Source: JBBQCW01 sp038319025
GTDB taxonomy: Bacteria; Actinomycetota; Thermoleophilia; Solirubrobacterales; Solirubrobacteraceae
Reading direction: 5' to 3'
Assembly: GCA_038319025.1 (NCBI GenBank)
Contig: JBBQCW010000011.1
Span: forward strand, 45,006 to 109,005
Length of the DNA stretch: 64,000 bases
Below are positions 17,959-25,888 of this stretch, piece by piece. Positions within the stretch are counted from its first letter, which is position 1; every line of letters begins with the position of its first letter. The notes under the pieces were generated by a model. It was not told the origin of the DNA. It ran no database searches and saw only the letters and a list, made by a program, of their open reading frames with translations. The position numbers and the translations under genes are program-made.

Positions 17959-17994
17959 ATGGCGTGTCGTACGCCATTTCATACGGGAGCGTAT
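17959..17994. promoter_or_regulatory. Two adjacent inverted repeats, candidate TetR operators
   Basis: The intergenic region between the divergent metallo-hydrolase and aldehyde dehydrogenase genes holds ATGGCGT-N5-ACGCCAT (17959-17977) and, 3 bp on, ATACG-N4-CGTAT (17981-17994). Both arms match perfectly. They lie just upstream of the metallo-hydrolase start. The TetR protein of that operon is the obvious candidate to bind them, giving autoregulation and possibly joint control of the aldehyde dehydrogenase. Confidence 0.55.
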
Positions 17995-18148
17995 TCTATT
18001 TGGGCAATGCGCCTGCGTCCAGGTCGGCTTCGTGCCGACTCCGTAGTCCTCCCCGGCTGCCCCGATGCTAAATGCCGATGTGCAAACCCCCGGCCGGTGA
18101 TCTCCTCCTCCTACTAGGACAAACAGTTCCGACGTAAGGAGCAGTTCG

Positions 18149-19693
18149 ATGGCCACCACGGTCCAAAAGCCCACCACCTTCCCCCGCCCAGGATCCCCCG
18201 GCAGCCCTGTCACGGTCGCTGAGCGCTACGGCAACTTCATCGGCGGCGCCTTCATCGCCCCCACCGACGGCCGGTACCGCGAAAACCACACGCCGGTCAA
18301 TGGCGAGCTGATTTGTGAGGTCGCCGACTCCACCCCGGCCGACATCGAGCTCGCACTCGACGCCGCGCATGCGGCCAAGGACGCTTGGGCGGCCAAGTCC
18401 CCGGCGGAGCGCGCCGAGGTGCTGAACGCGATCGCCGACGCGATGCAGGAGAACCTAGAGATGCTCGCGGTCGCCGAGAGCTGGGACAACGGCAAGCCGG
18501 TGCGCGAAACGCTCGCCGCCGACATCCCACTTGCGATCGATCACTTCCGCTACTTCGCCGCTGCGGCAAGGGCGGAGGAAGGCTCGATCTCCGAGATCGA
18601 CGGGCAGACGTACGCCTACCACTTCCAGGAGCCGCTGGGCGTCGTCGGCCAGATCGTGCCGTTCAACTTCCCCCTGCTGATGGCGGCGTGGAAGCTGGCG
18701 CCTGCCCTGGCCGCGGGCAACTGCAGCGTCCTGAAGCCGGCCAGCCCTACGCCGTGGTCGATCCTCAAGTTCTGCGAGGTCATCGCGGATGTCGTCCCGG
18801 CCGGTGTGATCAACGTCGTCACCGGGCCAGGCAACGCGATCGGCAAGGCGCTGGCCACCAACCCGCGGATCGCGAAGATCGCGTTCACCGGGTCGACCGA
18901 GGTCGGCAAGCAGATCATGGGGTATGCGGCCGACCGCCTGATCCCGTCCACTACGGAGCTGGGCGGCAAGTCGCCCAACATCTTCTTCGCCGACGTGATG
19001 GACGAGGACGACGCGTTCCTGGACAAAGCCGTCGAGGGATTCGTGCTCTACGCATTCAATAAGGGTGAGGTCTGCACGGCTCCGTCCCGCGCTCTCATCC
19101 ACGAGTCCATCTACGAGCCGTTCATGGCCCGCTGCCTGGCCCGCATCGGGGAAATCGTCCAGGGCGACCCGCTGGATCCGGCGACACAGGTCGGCCCGCA
19201 GGTCTCCGCCGGCCAGCGCGAGACGATCGAAGGCTACGTGCAGATCGGTCGTGACGAGGGCGCTGAAGTCCTGATCGGAGGCTCCCGCCCGGATCTGGGC
19301 GATGAGCTCAACGGCGGCTCCTTCTACGAGCCGACGGTGCTACGGGGCGAGAACTCCATGCGCGTCTTTCAGGAGGAGATCTTTGGCCCCGTGGTGTCGG
19401 TCACGACGTTCACCGACGAGGCCGACGCACTGCGGATTGCCAACGACTCGATGTATGGCTTGGGGGCCGGCGTATGGACCCGCGACGGCAGCCGAGCCTT
19501 CCGCATGGGTCGTGGAATTCAGGCCGGCAGGGTGTGGACCAACTGCTACCACCTGTACCCCGCGGGCGCGGCGTTCGGGGGCTACAAGGCCTCCGGCGTC
19601 GGCCGCGAGAATCACCGCATGATGCTTGACCACTACACGCAGACCAAGTGCCTGCTGGTCAGCTACGACGAGAACGCGATGGGACTGTTCTAG
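18149..19693 (+). CDS. NAD(P)-dependent aldehyde dehydrogenase
   Basis: 514 aa, with AAGGAG 7 nt before the ATG. The oxyanion Asn is in IVPFNFPLLMAAWKLAPAL, the cofactor site is FTGSTEVGKQIM, the catalytic Glu is in TTELGGKSPNIFF, and the catalytic Cys is in NKGEVCTAPSRALI. FQEEIFGPVVSVTTF and GRENHRMMLDHY complete the family signature. Length and sequence resemble the ExaC/AldA-type acetaldehyde or chloroacetaldehyde dehydrogenases. It would convert aldehydes from the neighbouring alcohol dehydrogenases into acids. Divergent from the TetR operon; a strong hairpin follows the stop. Confidence 0.94.
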   Translation: MATTVQKPTTFPRPGSPGSPVTVAERYGNFIGGAFIAPTDGRYRENHTPVNGELICEVADSTPADIELALDAAHAAKDAWAAKSPAERAEVLNAIADAMQENLEMLAVAESWDNGKPVRETLAADIPLAIDHFRYFAAAARAEEGSISEIDGQTYAYHFQEPLGVVGQIVPFNFPLLMAAWKLAPALAAGNCSVLKPASPTPWSILKFCEVIADVVPAGVINVVTGPGNAIGKALATNPRIAKIAFTGSTEVGKQIMGYAADRLIPSTTELGGKSPNIFFADVMDEDDAFLDKAVEGFVLYAFNKGEVCTAPSRALIHESIYEPFMARCLARIGEIVQGDPLDPATQVGPQVSAGQRETIEGYVQIGRDEGAEVLIGGSRPDLGDELNGGSFYEPTVLRGENSMRVFQEEIFGPVVSVTTFTDEADALRIANDSMYGLGAGVWTRDGSRAFRMGRGIQAGRVWTNCYHLYPAGAAFGGYKASGVGRENHRMMLDHYTQTKCLLVSYDENAMGLF

Positions 19694-19724
19694 GGAGACG
19701 CCGGTCCTGCTTCATCGACACGCC

Positions 19725-19757
19725 GAAGCGCGCAGGGCACGTTGCCCAGCGCGCTTC
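19725..19757 (+). terminator. Strong hairpin, probable terminator after the aldehyde dehydrogenase
   Basis: A near-perfect hairpin: 9-bp arms GAAGCGCGC and GCGCGCTTC enclose an A/A mismatch and a further GGGCA-CGT-TGCCC stem. It starts 31 bp after the aldehyde dehydrogenase stop. No U-tract follows, as is common for actinobacterial intrinsic terminators. Confidence 0.6.
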
Positions 19758-19852
19758 TGGCGTCGCGCTTGCGTTCTGACGCATCGCGCGGATAGCGTCG
19801 GCGCAGTGCACGGTAGTCCCGCCGTGCCCGCTCTCTGGGAGGAGACGCTTTC

Positions 19853-20635
19853 ATGCACCGCACGGTCCGACGCATCGCCCCTGCCCTCGTCGTCCTGGCT
19901 GCGCTCGCCGTGGCGGCGCCGGCGCAAGCCGACAACTACGTCGCCCTGGGCGACAGCTACTCCTCCGGCACGGGCACCCGCTCGTACACGCTGAACTCGA
20001 CCTGCCAGCGCGGCGTATACGCGTACCCGTACCTCGTGGCGCAGGCCCGCGCCAATACGTCGCTCAACTTCGTCGCCTGCAGCGGGGCCACAACGACCGA
20101 CGTGATGAACAGCCAGATCTCAGCCGTGGTCTCGAGCACCAACATCGTCACCATCACGATCGGCGGCAACGACGCAGGCTTCAGCAGCGTCGTGACCAAG
20201 TGCGCCGAACCGTTCGTCAGCTGCACCGGTGAGATCGCCACGGCGCAGAACTACATCGCGAACACCCTCCCCGGCAAATACAACACGGTCTTCAGCGCGA
20301 TCAAGTCGCGTGCGGCCGCCGGGGCAAAGGTCGTCGTACTCGGGTATCCCCGCTTGTTCATGGGCGTGGACTGCAACGCGGGCACGTTCTTCAGCACCGA
20401 TGAGATGACCAAGCTCAACGCCACCGCCGACCAGCTGAAGAACGTCGAGGCCGCCCGTGCGGCCGCGTACGGATTCACGTTCAAGGACGTCATCCCGGCG
20501 TTCACCGGGCACGCGGTCTGCTCCAGCACCGAGTGGCTGAACGGGCTCTCGAACCCGATCGGCGACAGTTACCACCCCAATCGCACCGGCCATTCCTCCG
20601 GCTACGCGCCGTTGGTGCGTGCGGTCATCGGCTGA
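19853..20635 (+). CDS. Secreted SGNH/GDSL-family esterase or lipase
   Basis: 260 aa with a clear Sec signal peptide (VRRIAPALVVLAALAVAAPAQA, cleavage near residue 26). SGNH block I is ALGDSYSSG with catalytic Ser at about residue 35, block III is TIGGNDAGF, and block V is GDSYHPNRTGH with the catalytic His. Six-plus Cys residues suggest disulfides as in Streptomyces scabies esterase and Streptomyces coelicolor lipase relatives. Extracellular ester hydrolysis is expected. The stop overlaps the convergent lactonase-like gene by 11 bp. ATG preceded by GGGAGGAG, 8 nt away. Confidence 0.92.
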   Translation: MHRTVRRIAPALVVLAALAVAAPAQADNYVALGDSYSSGTGTRSYTLNSTCQRGVYAYPYLVAQARANTSLNFVACSGATTTDVMNSQISAVVSSTNIVTITIGGNDAGFSSVVTKCAEPFVSCTGEIATAQNYIANTLPGKYNTVFSAIKSRAAAGAKVVVLGYPRLFMGVDCNAGTFFSTDEMTKLNATADQLKNVEAARAAAYGFTFKDVIPAFTGHAVCSSTEWLNGLSNPIGDSYHPNRTGHSSGYAPLVRAVIG

Positions 20636-21362
20636 GCGGCCACACAACACCCGGATGCAGGACGTCGACATCGTGGCCGGGGAGAACGGTGACGCCCGCA
20701 TCGCGCAACCCGCGCAGCCGGTCGGCCGACCGCGCCTGCGCGGGGTGGTCGCCGAAGATCGGGAAGCGATGATCGTCCAGGCCGCTCGCAAAGTGCACCA
20801 CGTCACCGCCGAGCACCACGTCCCCGACCCGCACAGACTGGTGGCCGGGCGTATGCCCAGGGGTGAGCAGCAGCTCGACTGAACCATCGCCGAGCAGGTC
20901 GTGATCTCCGTCGACCAGGACGATGCGGGCCTCGTCGCCGGCGTAGTCACGCGGCCCGTAGCCGTTGGTCTGCACCATCGTCCGATCGTGTCCGGCAGCC
21001 CACTCGGTGCGCTGGATCGCGACCGGGACCGAGGTGGGAACCTGCGGAAGGCCGCCGACGTGGTCCCAGTGCAGGTGGGTGAGGACGACCATCGTCACGG
21101 TGCCGAGGTCGACCTGGTCGGCGAGGGTCAACTCCTGCTCGAACCCGAACAGGCTGAGCGCATCGGATGGCCCGTAGTGCGCGGCCGGGTCGGCGACCGC
21201 GGCCGGGTTCAGCCCGGTGTCGATCAGTATCCGATGTTCGCCCGTCTCCACCAGGTAGGCCGGCACGGGAAAGCGGATCGTTTCCCTTTGCGGCTCACCC
21301 TTGCGAATGAGCGCTGCGGGTGCGGTCAACCAACCGACGTTGAACAGCTCGATGCGTGTCAT
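20625..21362 (-). CDS. Metallo-beta-lactamase-fold hydrolase, N-acyl homoserine lactonase-like
   Basis: 245 aa from the ATG giving MTRIELFNVGWL. The metal motif is LTHLHWDHVGG, then LLTPGHTPGHQSV, DVVLGGDVVHFA and a final LPGHDVDVLHPG. ETGEHRILIDTGLNPAA precedes the first block. This layout is that of AiiA/AttM-type lactonases, which open N-acyl homoserine lactones or other lactones with a two-metal centre. A role in hydrolysing a BVMO-derived lactone is equally possible in this catabolic neighbourhood. The next gene on the opposite strand is the GlxA-type regulator. Confidence 0.82.
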   Translation of the reverse strand: MTRIELFNVGWLTAPAALIRKGEPQRETIRFPVPAYLVETGEHRILIDTGLNPAAVADPAAHYGPSDALSLFGFEQELTLADQVDLGTVTMVVLTHLHWDHVGGLPQVPTSVPVAIQRTEWAAGHDRTMVQTNGYGPRDYAGDEARIVLVDGDHDLLGDGSVELLLTPGHTPGHQSVRVGDVVLGGDVVHFASGLDDHRFPIFGDHPAQARSADRLRGLRDAGVTVLPGHDVDVLHPGVVWPLSR

Positions 21363-21464
21363 GCGTAACAGGTACCAGCGCCGGTGCTGTCTCACGGCGA
21401 CGTGGCCGGATCCGAGGGATAGATGGCCTTGTGGCCACGACCAGAACGCGCCACCATGTCGTCC

Positions 21465-22460
21465 ATGCCATCCCGCAGAAAGAGTGTCGTGTTCGTGGCC
21501 TTCGAACACATGCAGATACTCAACGTCGTCGGCCCGGCCGAGATGCTCAACGCCGCCACACAGCTGCTCGGAGGCGACGGCGGCTACGAGATCAGCATCG
21601 CGACGGTGGACGGCAAGCCCGCCCGCGGCTCGTCGGGCATCCGCGTGGAGGCCGACATCGCGCTTGCGCACGTCCGGCCGAGGAGCGTCGACACGCTGAT
21701 CGTCGGGGGCGGGATGCGGTTTGAGCAGGTGGCCGCCGACGCGCTTCTTCGTGCCGCCATCGAACGTGTTTCGTACGGCGCGCGGCGCACGTGCTCGGTC
21801 TGCACCGGAGCGTTCCTGCTCGCCGGCGCGGGCCTCCTTGACGGCAGGGAGGCCACGACCCACTGGGCGTTCTGCGATCAGCTGAGCCGACAGCACCCGA
21901 GCATCCGCGTGATCCCCGATCGGATCTTTGTGCGCGACGGGCACGTGATGACCTCCGCCGGACTGACCGCCGGTATGGACCTCGCCCTCGCGCTCATCGA
22001 AGAGGACCACGGGCCTGAGATCGCCCGCAGCGTCGCGCGGTGGACGGTCATGTTTCTGCAGCGCCCCGGCGGGCAGTCGCAGTTTTCTGAGCGCCTCGCG
22101 ATCCCGCCTGACGTCGCGGCGCCCGTGCGCCATGTGCTCGACGAGATCGTCGCCGACCCGGCCGGCGACCACCGCCTCGCCGAACTCGCCCGGCGCACGT
22201 CGCTGTCCGAGCGTCACTTTCGCCGACTGTTCGCCGACCAGACGCAGACCACCCCGGCCCGCTTTGTGGAAGGCGTCCGTGTGGAGGCAGCGCGCGACCT
22301 CCTGGAACGCACGGCAGCGCCCATCGACGTGGTGGCCAAGCGGTGCGGGTTCGGAAGCACGGAGACCATGCGCCGCGCTTTCCTGCGCCAGCTCGGCGTC
22401 GGTCCGGCCGACTACCGGCGGCGGTTTCACTCCACCGCGATCCAGTCGCTCGCGGCCTGA
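21465..22460 (+). CDS. GlxA-type regulator: DJ-1/PfpI domain plus AraC helix-turn-helix
   Basis: 331 aa. The N-terminal DJ-1/PfpI-like domain (residues ~5-175) has VVGPAEMLNAA and the nucleophile-elbow-like CSVCTGAFLLAGAGLL. The C-terminal ~100 residues are an AraC-type double helix-turn-helix with LAELARRTSLSERHFRRLFAD and AAPIDVVAKRCGFGSTETM. Such regulators usually control adjacent catabolic genes after ligand sensing. Two further in-frame starts lie 9 and 42 bp upstream. Downstream, 23 bp away, begin the ABM monooxygenase and zinc alcohol dehydrogenase genes, its likely targets. Confidence 0.9.
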   Translation: MPSRRKSVVFVAFEHMQILNVVGPAEMLNAATQLLGGDGGYEISIATVDGKPARGSSGIRVEADIALAHVRPRSVDTLIVGGGMRFEQVAADALLRAAIERVSYGARRTCSVCTGAFLLAGAGLLDGREATTHWAFCDQLSRQHPSIRVIPDRIFVRDGHVMTSAGLTAGMDLALALIEEDHGPEIARSVARWTVMFLQRPGGQSQFSERLAIPPDVAAPVRHVLDEIVADPAGDHRLAELARRTSLSERHFRRLFADQTQTTPARFVEGVRVEAARDLLERTAAPIDVVAKRCGFGSTETMRRAFLRQLGVGPADYRRRFHSTAIQSLAA

Positions 22461-22483
22461 CGGACCGTGGAAGACTCACGCGC

Positions 22484-22792
22484 ATGATCATCGAACACGC
22501 TCGCTTGTCGATCACGCCCGGCCAGGAGGACGCTTTCGAGGCCGCGTTTGCCCAGGCGCCGGCGATCTTCGCCCAGGCCGAAGGGTCGGCCGGCATCGAA
22601 TTGCGCCGCAGCGTCGAGGACCCGCACGTCTACCTGCTGCTCGCCAACTGGGCGACGCTCGAGGATCACACCGTCGGCTTCCGCGAATCCCCCCTCTTCG
22701 CCGAGTGGCGGGCGCTGGTCGGTCCGTTCTTCGCCGCACCACCGGACATCGAGCATTTTGCCGTCCTCCCCGGCCCGGCCGGCGACCGATGA
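22484..22792 (+). CDS. Antibiotic biosynthesis monooxygenase (ABM) domain protein
   Basis: 102 aa: a single ABM dimeric alpha/beta-barrel domain. IIEHARLSITPGQEDAFEAAF, GSAGIELRRSVEDPHVYLLLANWATLEDHTVGFRES is shown here in parts: the strand GIELRRSVEDP, the strand VYLLLANWATLEDH, and the C-terminal FFAAPPDIEHFAVL. Members oxidise quinone-like compounds without cofactor or degrade heme; many are uncharacterised. Starts 23 bp after the GlxA regulator and its stop overlaps the zinc dehydrogenase start (ATGA), so the two are translated together. Confidence 0.85.
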   Translation: MIIEHARLSITPGQEDAFEAAFAQAPAIFAQAEGSAGIELRRSVEDPHVYLLLANWATLEDHTVGFRESPLFAEWRALVGPFFAAPPDIEHFAVLPGPAGDR

Positions 22793-23967
22793 GGGCCGTC
22801 GTCTGCACGAACGCCGAACTGACCGTCGAGGATCGGCCAGAGCCTGATCCGGGCCGCGGGCAGGTGCGCATTCGGACGCTGCGCTGCGGGATCTGCGGAT
22901 CCGATCTGCACGCCCGCCACGGGATCGACAGCTGGGCCGACGTGGTCGCGACGATGGGGTATGACCGGCTCGGGCGTTCGACGGAGTCGCTCGTCTTCGG
23001 GCACGAGTTCTGTGGCGAGGTGGCCGAGTACGGACCCGGCTGCCGCAAGAGTTCGCCGACCGGGACGCATGTCGTCGCCTTGCCGTTGCTGCGCGACGGT
23101 GGTCGTGGCGGCGTCGTCGACACGACCGGGCTGTGCACCCACGCGCCGGGCGCGTACGCCGATCAGCTGCTCGTAGAGGAGTCGCTGATGCTGCCGGTGA
23201 CCAACGGCCTGTCGCCGGACATCTCCGCGCTGACCGAGCCGATGGCCGTCGCATGGCACGCGGTGCGCCGCGGCGAAGTCGGCAAGCGCACGGTCGCGGT
23301 CGTCGTCGGCTGCGGACCCGTCGGGCTGGCCGTCATCCTGCTGCTCAAGGCCCAGGGCGTACGCACCGTCGTCGCCAGCGACTTCTCCCCCAAGCGCCGC
23401 GCGCTGGCCTCCGCGTGCGGCGCCGACATCGTGATCGACCCCGCGCAGCATTCGCCCTACACCGCGGCGGGCACCGACAAGCACCTCACCGACCTCCCGG
23501 CCGCGCTCGACCTTGCCGTCGGAGCGGTGGAAAAGCTCCAGCGTCTGCCGGGCGGCTGGTGGCATGCCTGGCGCCTGGGGGACCGGCTCGGCGTCACCAC
23601 GCCGAAGCATCCCGTGATCTTCGAGTGCGTCGGGGTGCCGGGCATTATCGACGACATCATCAGCGGGGCCCCGCTGTTCTCCCGCGTCGTCGTCGTGGGC
23701 GTCTGCGTCGGGAAGGACACGATCACGCCGGCGATGGCGATCAATAAGGAACTCGACCTGCGGTTCTCGATCGGGTACACGCCGCTGGAGTTCCGCGACA
23801 CCCTGCACATGCTCGTCGAGGGCGAGTTGGACCCGAGCCCGCTCGTCACCGGCACGGTGGGCTTGGACGGTGTCGAGGCGGCGTTCGCCGCGCTCGGTGA
23901 CCCAGAGGTCCACGCGAAGATCCTGATCGATCCGCAGAGCCAGGCGACGGAGCCGGTCGCGCGGTAG
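22789..23967 (+). CDS. Zinc-binding alcohol dehydrogenase (MDR superfamily), paralog 1
   Basis: 392 aa. The catalytic-zinc Cys and following Asp are in LRCGICGSDLHARHG, the next zinc ligands in VFGHEFCGEVAEYG, and the nucleotide fold in VAVVVGCGPVGLAVILLL. The usual four-Cys structural zinc loop is not seen. An unusual insertion (RLPGGWWHAWRLGDRLG, about residues 245-265) precedes VIFECVGVPGIIDDII. The protein is a close relative of the one at 38399, sharing the same insertion. It oxidises an alcohol with NAD(P). Coupled to the ABM gene by a 4-bp overlap. Confidence 0.9.
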   Translation: MRAVVCTNAELTVEDRPEPDPGRGQVRIRTLRCGICGSDLHARHGIDSWADVVATMGYDRLGRSTESLVFGHEFCGEVAEYGPGCRKSSPTGTHVVALPLLRDGGRGGVVDTTGLCTHAPGAYADQLLVEESLMLPVTNGLSPDISALTEPMAVAWHAVRRGEVGKRTVAVVVGCGPVGLAVILLLKAQGVRTVVASDFSPKRRALASACGADIVIDPAQHSPYTAAGTDKHLTDLPAALDLAVGAVEKLQRLPGGWWHAWRLGDRLGVTTPKHPVIFECVGVPGIIDDIISGAPLFSRVVVVGVCVGKDTITPAMAINKELDLRFSIGYTPLEFRDTLHMLVEGELDPSPLVTGTVGLDGVEAAFAALGDPEVHAKILIDPQSQATEPVAR

Positions 23968-23973
23968 CCGCCG

Positions 23974-23988
23974 ACCCGATCGTCGGGT
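23974..23988 (+). terminator. Short hairpin after the alcohol dehydrogenase, weak terminator candidate
   Basis: ACCCGA-TCG-TCGGGT, a perfect 6-bp stem with a 3-nt loop, starts 7 bp after the stop. It is short and lacks a T-run, so it may be only a pause site or chance. Confidence 0.25.
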
Positions 23989-24024
23989 ACGGTCGTCCTC
24001 CGAGCGAACGATCAGGAGAAGGTC

Positions 24025-25185
24025 ATGGGTTTCGACGGATCAGGCATCGACGGGCTGCTGAGCGCGGCGGTCGCAGACGGCGTCTTCACCGGAGTCGTGG
24101 CCATGGTGGTCGATCGCGACGGCATCCTCTACGAGGGTTCCGCGGGCGCGGCGGGCAGCGACACGATCTTCCGCAACGCGTCGATGACCAAGGCACTGGC
24201 CACCACCGGGGCGCTGCAACTGTTGGAGCAGGGCCGCATCGATCTCGACCAGACGGTCGAGTCGATCCTCCCCGAGTTCGGCGAGTTGCAGGTGCTGGAC
24301 GGCTACGACGGCGACACGCCGATCCTGAACCCGCCTGCGAGCAAGGCGACGATCCGCCAGCTGATGACGCACACCGCCGGCTGCGGCTACTCGTTCACCA
24401 ATGCCGACCTGCACCGGTTTTGCACGGAGACTGGATTCCCGGAGCCGTTCACCGGTCTGAAGCAGTCGCTGTCGGCCCCGATGACCAAGCACCCGGGGAC
24501 GATGTGGGATTACGGCGTGAACACCGACTGGCTGGGTCTCGTGGTCGAGAAGGTGTCCGGGCAGAGCCTGTCCACCTACCTCGCCGAGCATCTCTTCGGC
24601 CCGCTGGGAATGACCGACACGACGTTCGCCCCGACCGATGAGCAGCGGGGACGGGTGCTCGAACTCACTCATCGCGGACCGGACGGCGACCTGGAGCCGG
24701 TGGACATGGACCTGCCGACGGACCCGGAGTGGGACGCGGCCGGCCACGGCTCCTACGGGACGGCGCGTGACTACGCCCGCTTCATCAGGACGATGCTCAA
24801 CGACGGTGAACTGGACGGCACGCGCGTGCTGCAGGCGGACACGGTGACGCTCGCGTTCAGCGATCACATCGAGGGAATCCCGATGCCGGAGGTCATGTAC
24901 TCGGCCGACCCGATGCTCTCGCTCGACGTACCTGCGCCGCCGGTCCCGCAGGGGTGGGGACTGGGGTTCCACCTCATGAAGGTGGACCTGCCGGGGATGC
25001 GCAGCAACGGGACGGGCGGCTGGTCCGGGCTCTTCAACACCTACTACTGGATCGATCGCGCGGCGGGTGTCGGCGCGGTGATCATGACCCAGGTGCTGCC
25101 GTTCTTCGACCCGAAGATCGTGGAGACGGTGCTGGGCTTCGAGCTGGCGGTGTACGCGGAGGTCGGGGCGGCGGCAGCAGCGTAG
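24025..25185 (+). CDS. Beta-lactamase-fold serine hydrolase (class C/EstB-like esterase)
   Basis: 386 aa, cytoplasmic (no signal peptide), AGGAGAAGG before the ATG. The nucleophile motif SxxK is SMTK at about residues 53-56, the second-motif Tyr is in WDYGVNTDWLGL, and the third motif region is GGWSGLFNT. The class C-type family includes EstB and simvastatin-ester hydrolases that cleave esters rather than lactams. It follows the alcohol dehydrogenase by 57 bp on the same strand. A role in cleaving a BVMO-made ester is attractive but inferred. Confidence 0.9.
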   Translation: MGFDGSGIDGLLSAAVADGVFTGVVAMVVDRDGILYEGSAGAAGSDTIFRNASMTKALATTGALQLLEQGRIDLDQTVESILPEFGELQVLDGYDGDTPILNPPASKATIRQLMTHTAGCGYSFTNADLHRFCTETGFPEPFTGLKQSLSAPMTKHPGTMWDYGVNTDWLGLVVEKVSGQSLSTYLAEHLFGPLGMTDTTFAPTDEQRGRVLELTHRGPDGDLEPVDMDLPTDPEWDAAGHGSYGTARDYARFIRTMLNDGELDGTRVLQADTVTLAFSDHIEGIPMPEVMYSADPMLSLDVPAPPVPQGWGLGFHLMKVDLPGMRSNGTGGWSGLFNTYYWIDRAAGVGAVIMTQVLPFFDPKIVETVLGFELAVYAEVGAAAAA

Positions 25186-25197
25186 ACGTTGATTTTG

Positions 25198-25229
25198 GAC
25201 CGGATGATATCGGCTGATATCATCCGGTC
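25198..25229. promoter_or_regulatory. Perfect 14-bp inverted repeat, VapBC operator
   Basis: Arms GACCGGATGATATC and GATATCATCCGGTC are separated by 4 bp and end 2 bp before the vapB ATG. This is where VapB ribbon-helix-helix dimers, with VapC, normally bind to repress their operon. The site would also cover any -10 box or the leader of the transcript. As it lies only 12 bp after the esterase stop it could double as a terminator hairpin. Confidence 0.75.
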
Positions 25230-25231
25230 GT

Positions 25232-25453
25232 ATGCCTGACCTCTTGATCCGTGACGTACCACCGGAGGATCTGGCGCGCATAGACGCACATGCTGCCCGA
25301 CAAGGCCTTTCCCGTTCCGAATACCTCAAACGCCGACTGCACCAGGATGCCGCTCAACCGGCCACCCGAGTGACGGTCGCTGACCTTGAAGCGTTCGCCA
25401 CCCGGTTCGGCGACCTCGGCGACCCTGAAGTGATGCGCGGCGCCTGGTCGTGA
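25232..25453 (+). CDS. vapB: VapB-like ribbon-helix-helix antitoxin
   Basis: 73 aa. The N-terminal DNA-binding ribbon-helix-helix reads LLIRDVPPEDLARIDAHA then GLSRSEYLKRRL, the FitA/VapB kind. The acidic C-terminal third (LEAFATRFGDLGDPEV) would wrap around the toxin. It overlaps vapC by 4 bp (GTGA) and has a perfect palindromic operator immediately upstream. Antitoxin neutralises the PIN RNase and autoregulates with it. Confidence 0.88.
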   Translation: MPDLLIRDVPPEDLARIDAHAARQGLSRSEYLKRRLHQDAAQPATRVTVADLEAFATRFGDLGDPEVMRGAWS

Positions 25454-25857
25454 GCGACGCTGAATGGCTGATCGACAAGTCGGCGCTCGTCCGCCTCGCC
25501 ACCAGGGACAACGCGGCCACATGGGCCGAGCGCATCGAGCGCGGCGTCGTGCGCATAACCACGGTCACGCTTCTGGAAGTCGGCTACTCAGCCCGTGACG
25601 TGCGCGATCTGGACACCGGCCTGCGCCAACCTCCCATCGGCTCGATGCCCGTCCAGTACGCCACACCGGCCGCCGAGGACCGCGCCGTCCAAGTGCTTCG
25701 CCTCTTGGCCGAGCGCGGCCACCACCGCGCACCGTCGGTACCTGACCTCATCGTCGCCGCTACCGCCGAGAACGCCGGCCTTGTCGTGCTCCACGACGAC
25801 AAGGACTTCGACCTGATCGCTCAGGTCACCGGCCAGCGCGTCGAGCGGCTGGCCTGA
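25450..25857 (+). CDS. vapC: VapC-like PIN-domain toxin
   Basis: 135 aa from a GTG overlapping vapB. The PIN domain acidic residues are visible: the first Asp in WLIDKSALVRLA, a Glu in TTVTLLEVGYSA, and the Asp pair in SVPDLIVAATAENAGL and LHDDKDFDLIA. VapC proteins are Mg-dependent RNases that cut tRNA or rRNA in growth arrest. All key acids look intact. The next gene is an unrelated acetyltransferase 31 bp on. Confidence 0.9.
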   Translation: MSDAEWLIDKSALVRLATRDNAATWAERIERGVVRITTVTLLEVGYSARDVRDLDTGLRQPPIGSMPVQYATPAAEDRAVQVLRLLAERGHHRAPSVPDLIVAATAENAGLVVLHDDKDFDLIAQVTGQRVERLA

Positions 25858-25888
25858 GAAGTAGTCTGCGACGATTAGTCTCGGGACG

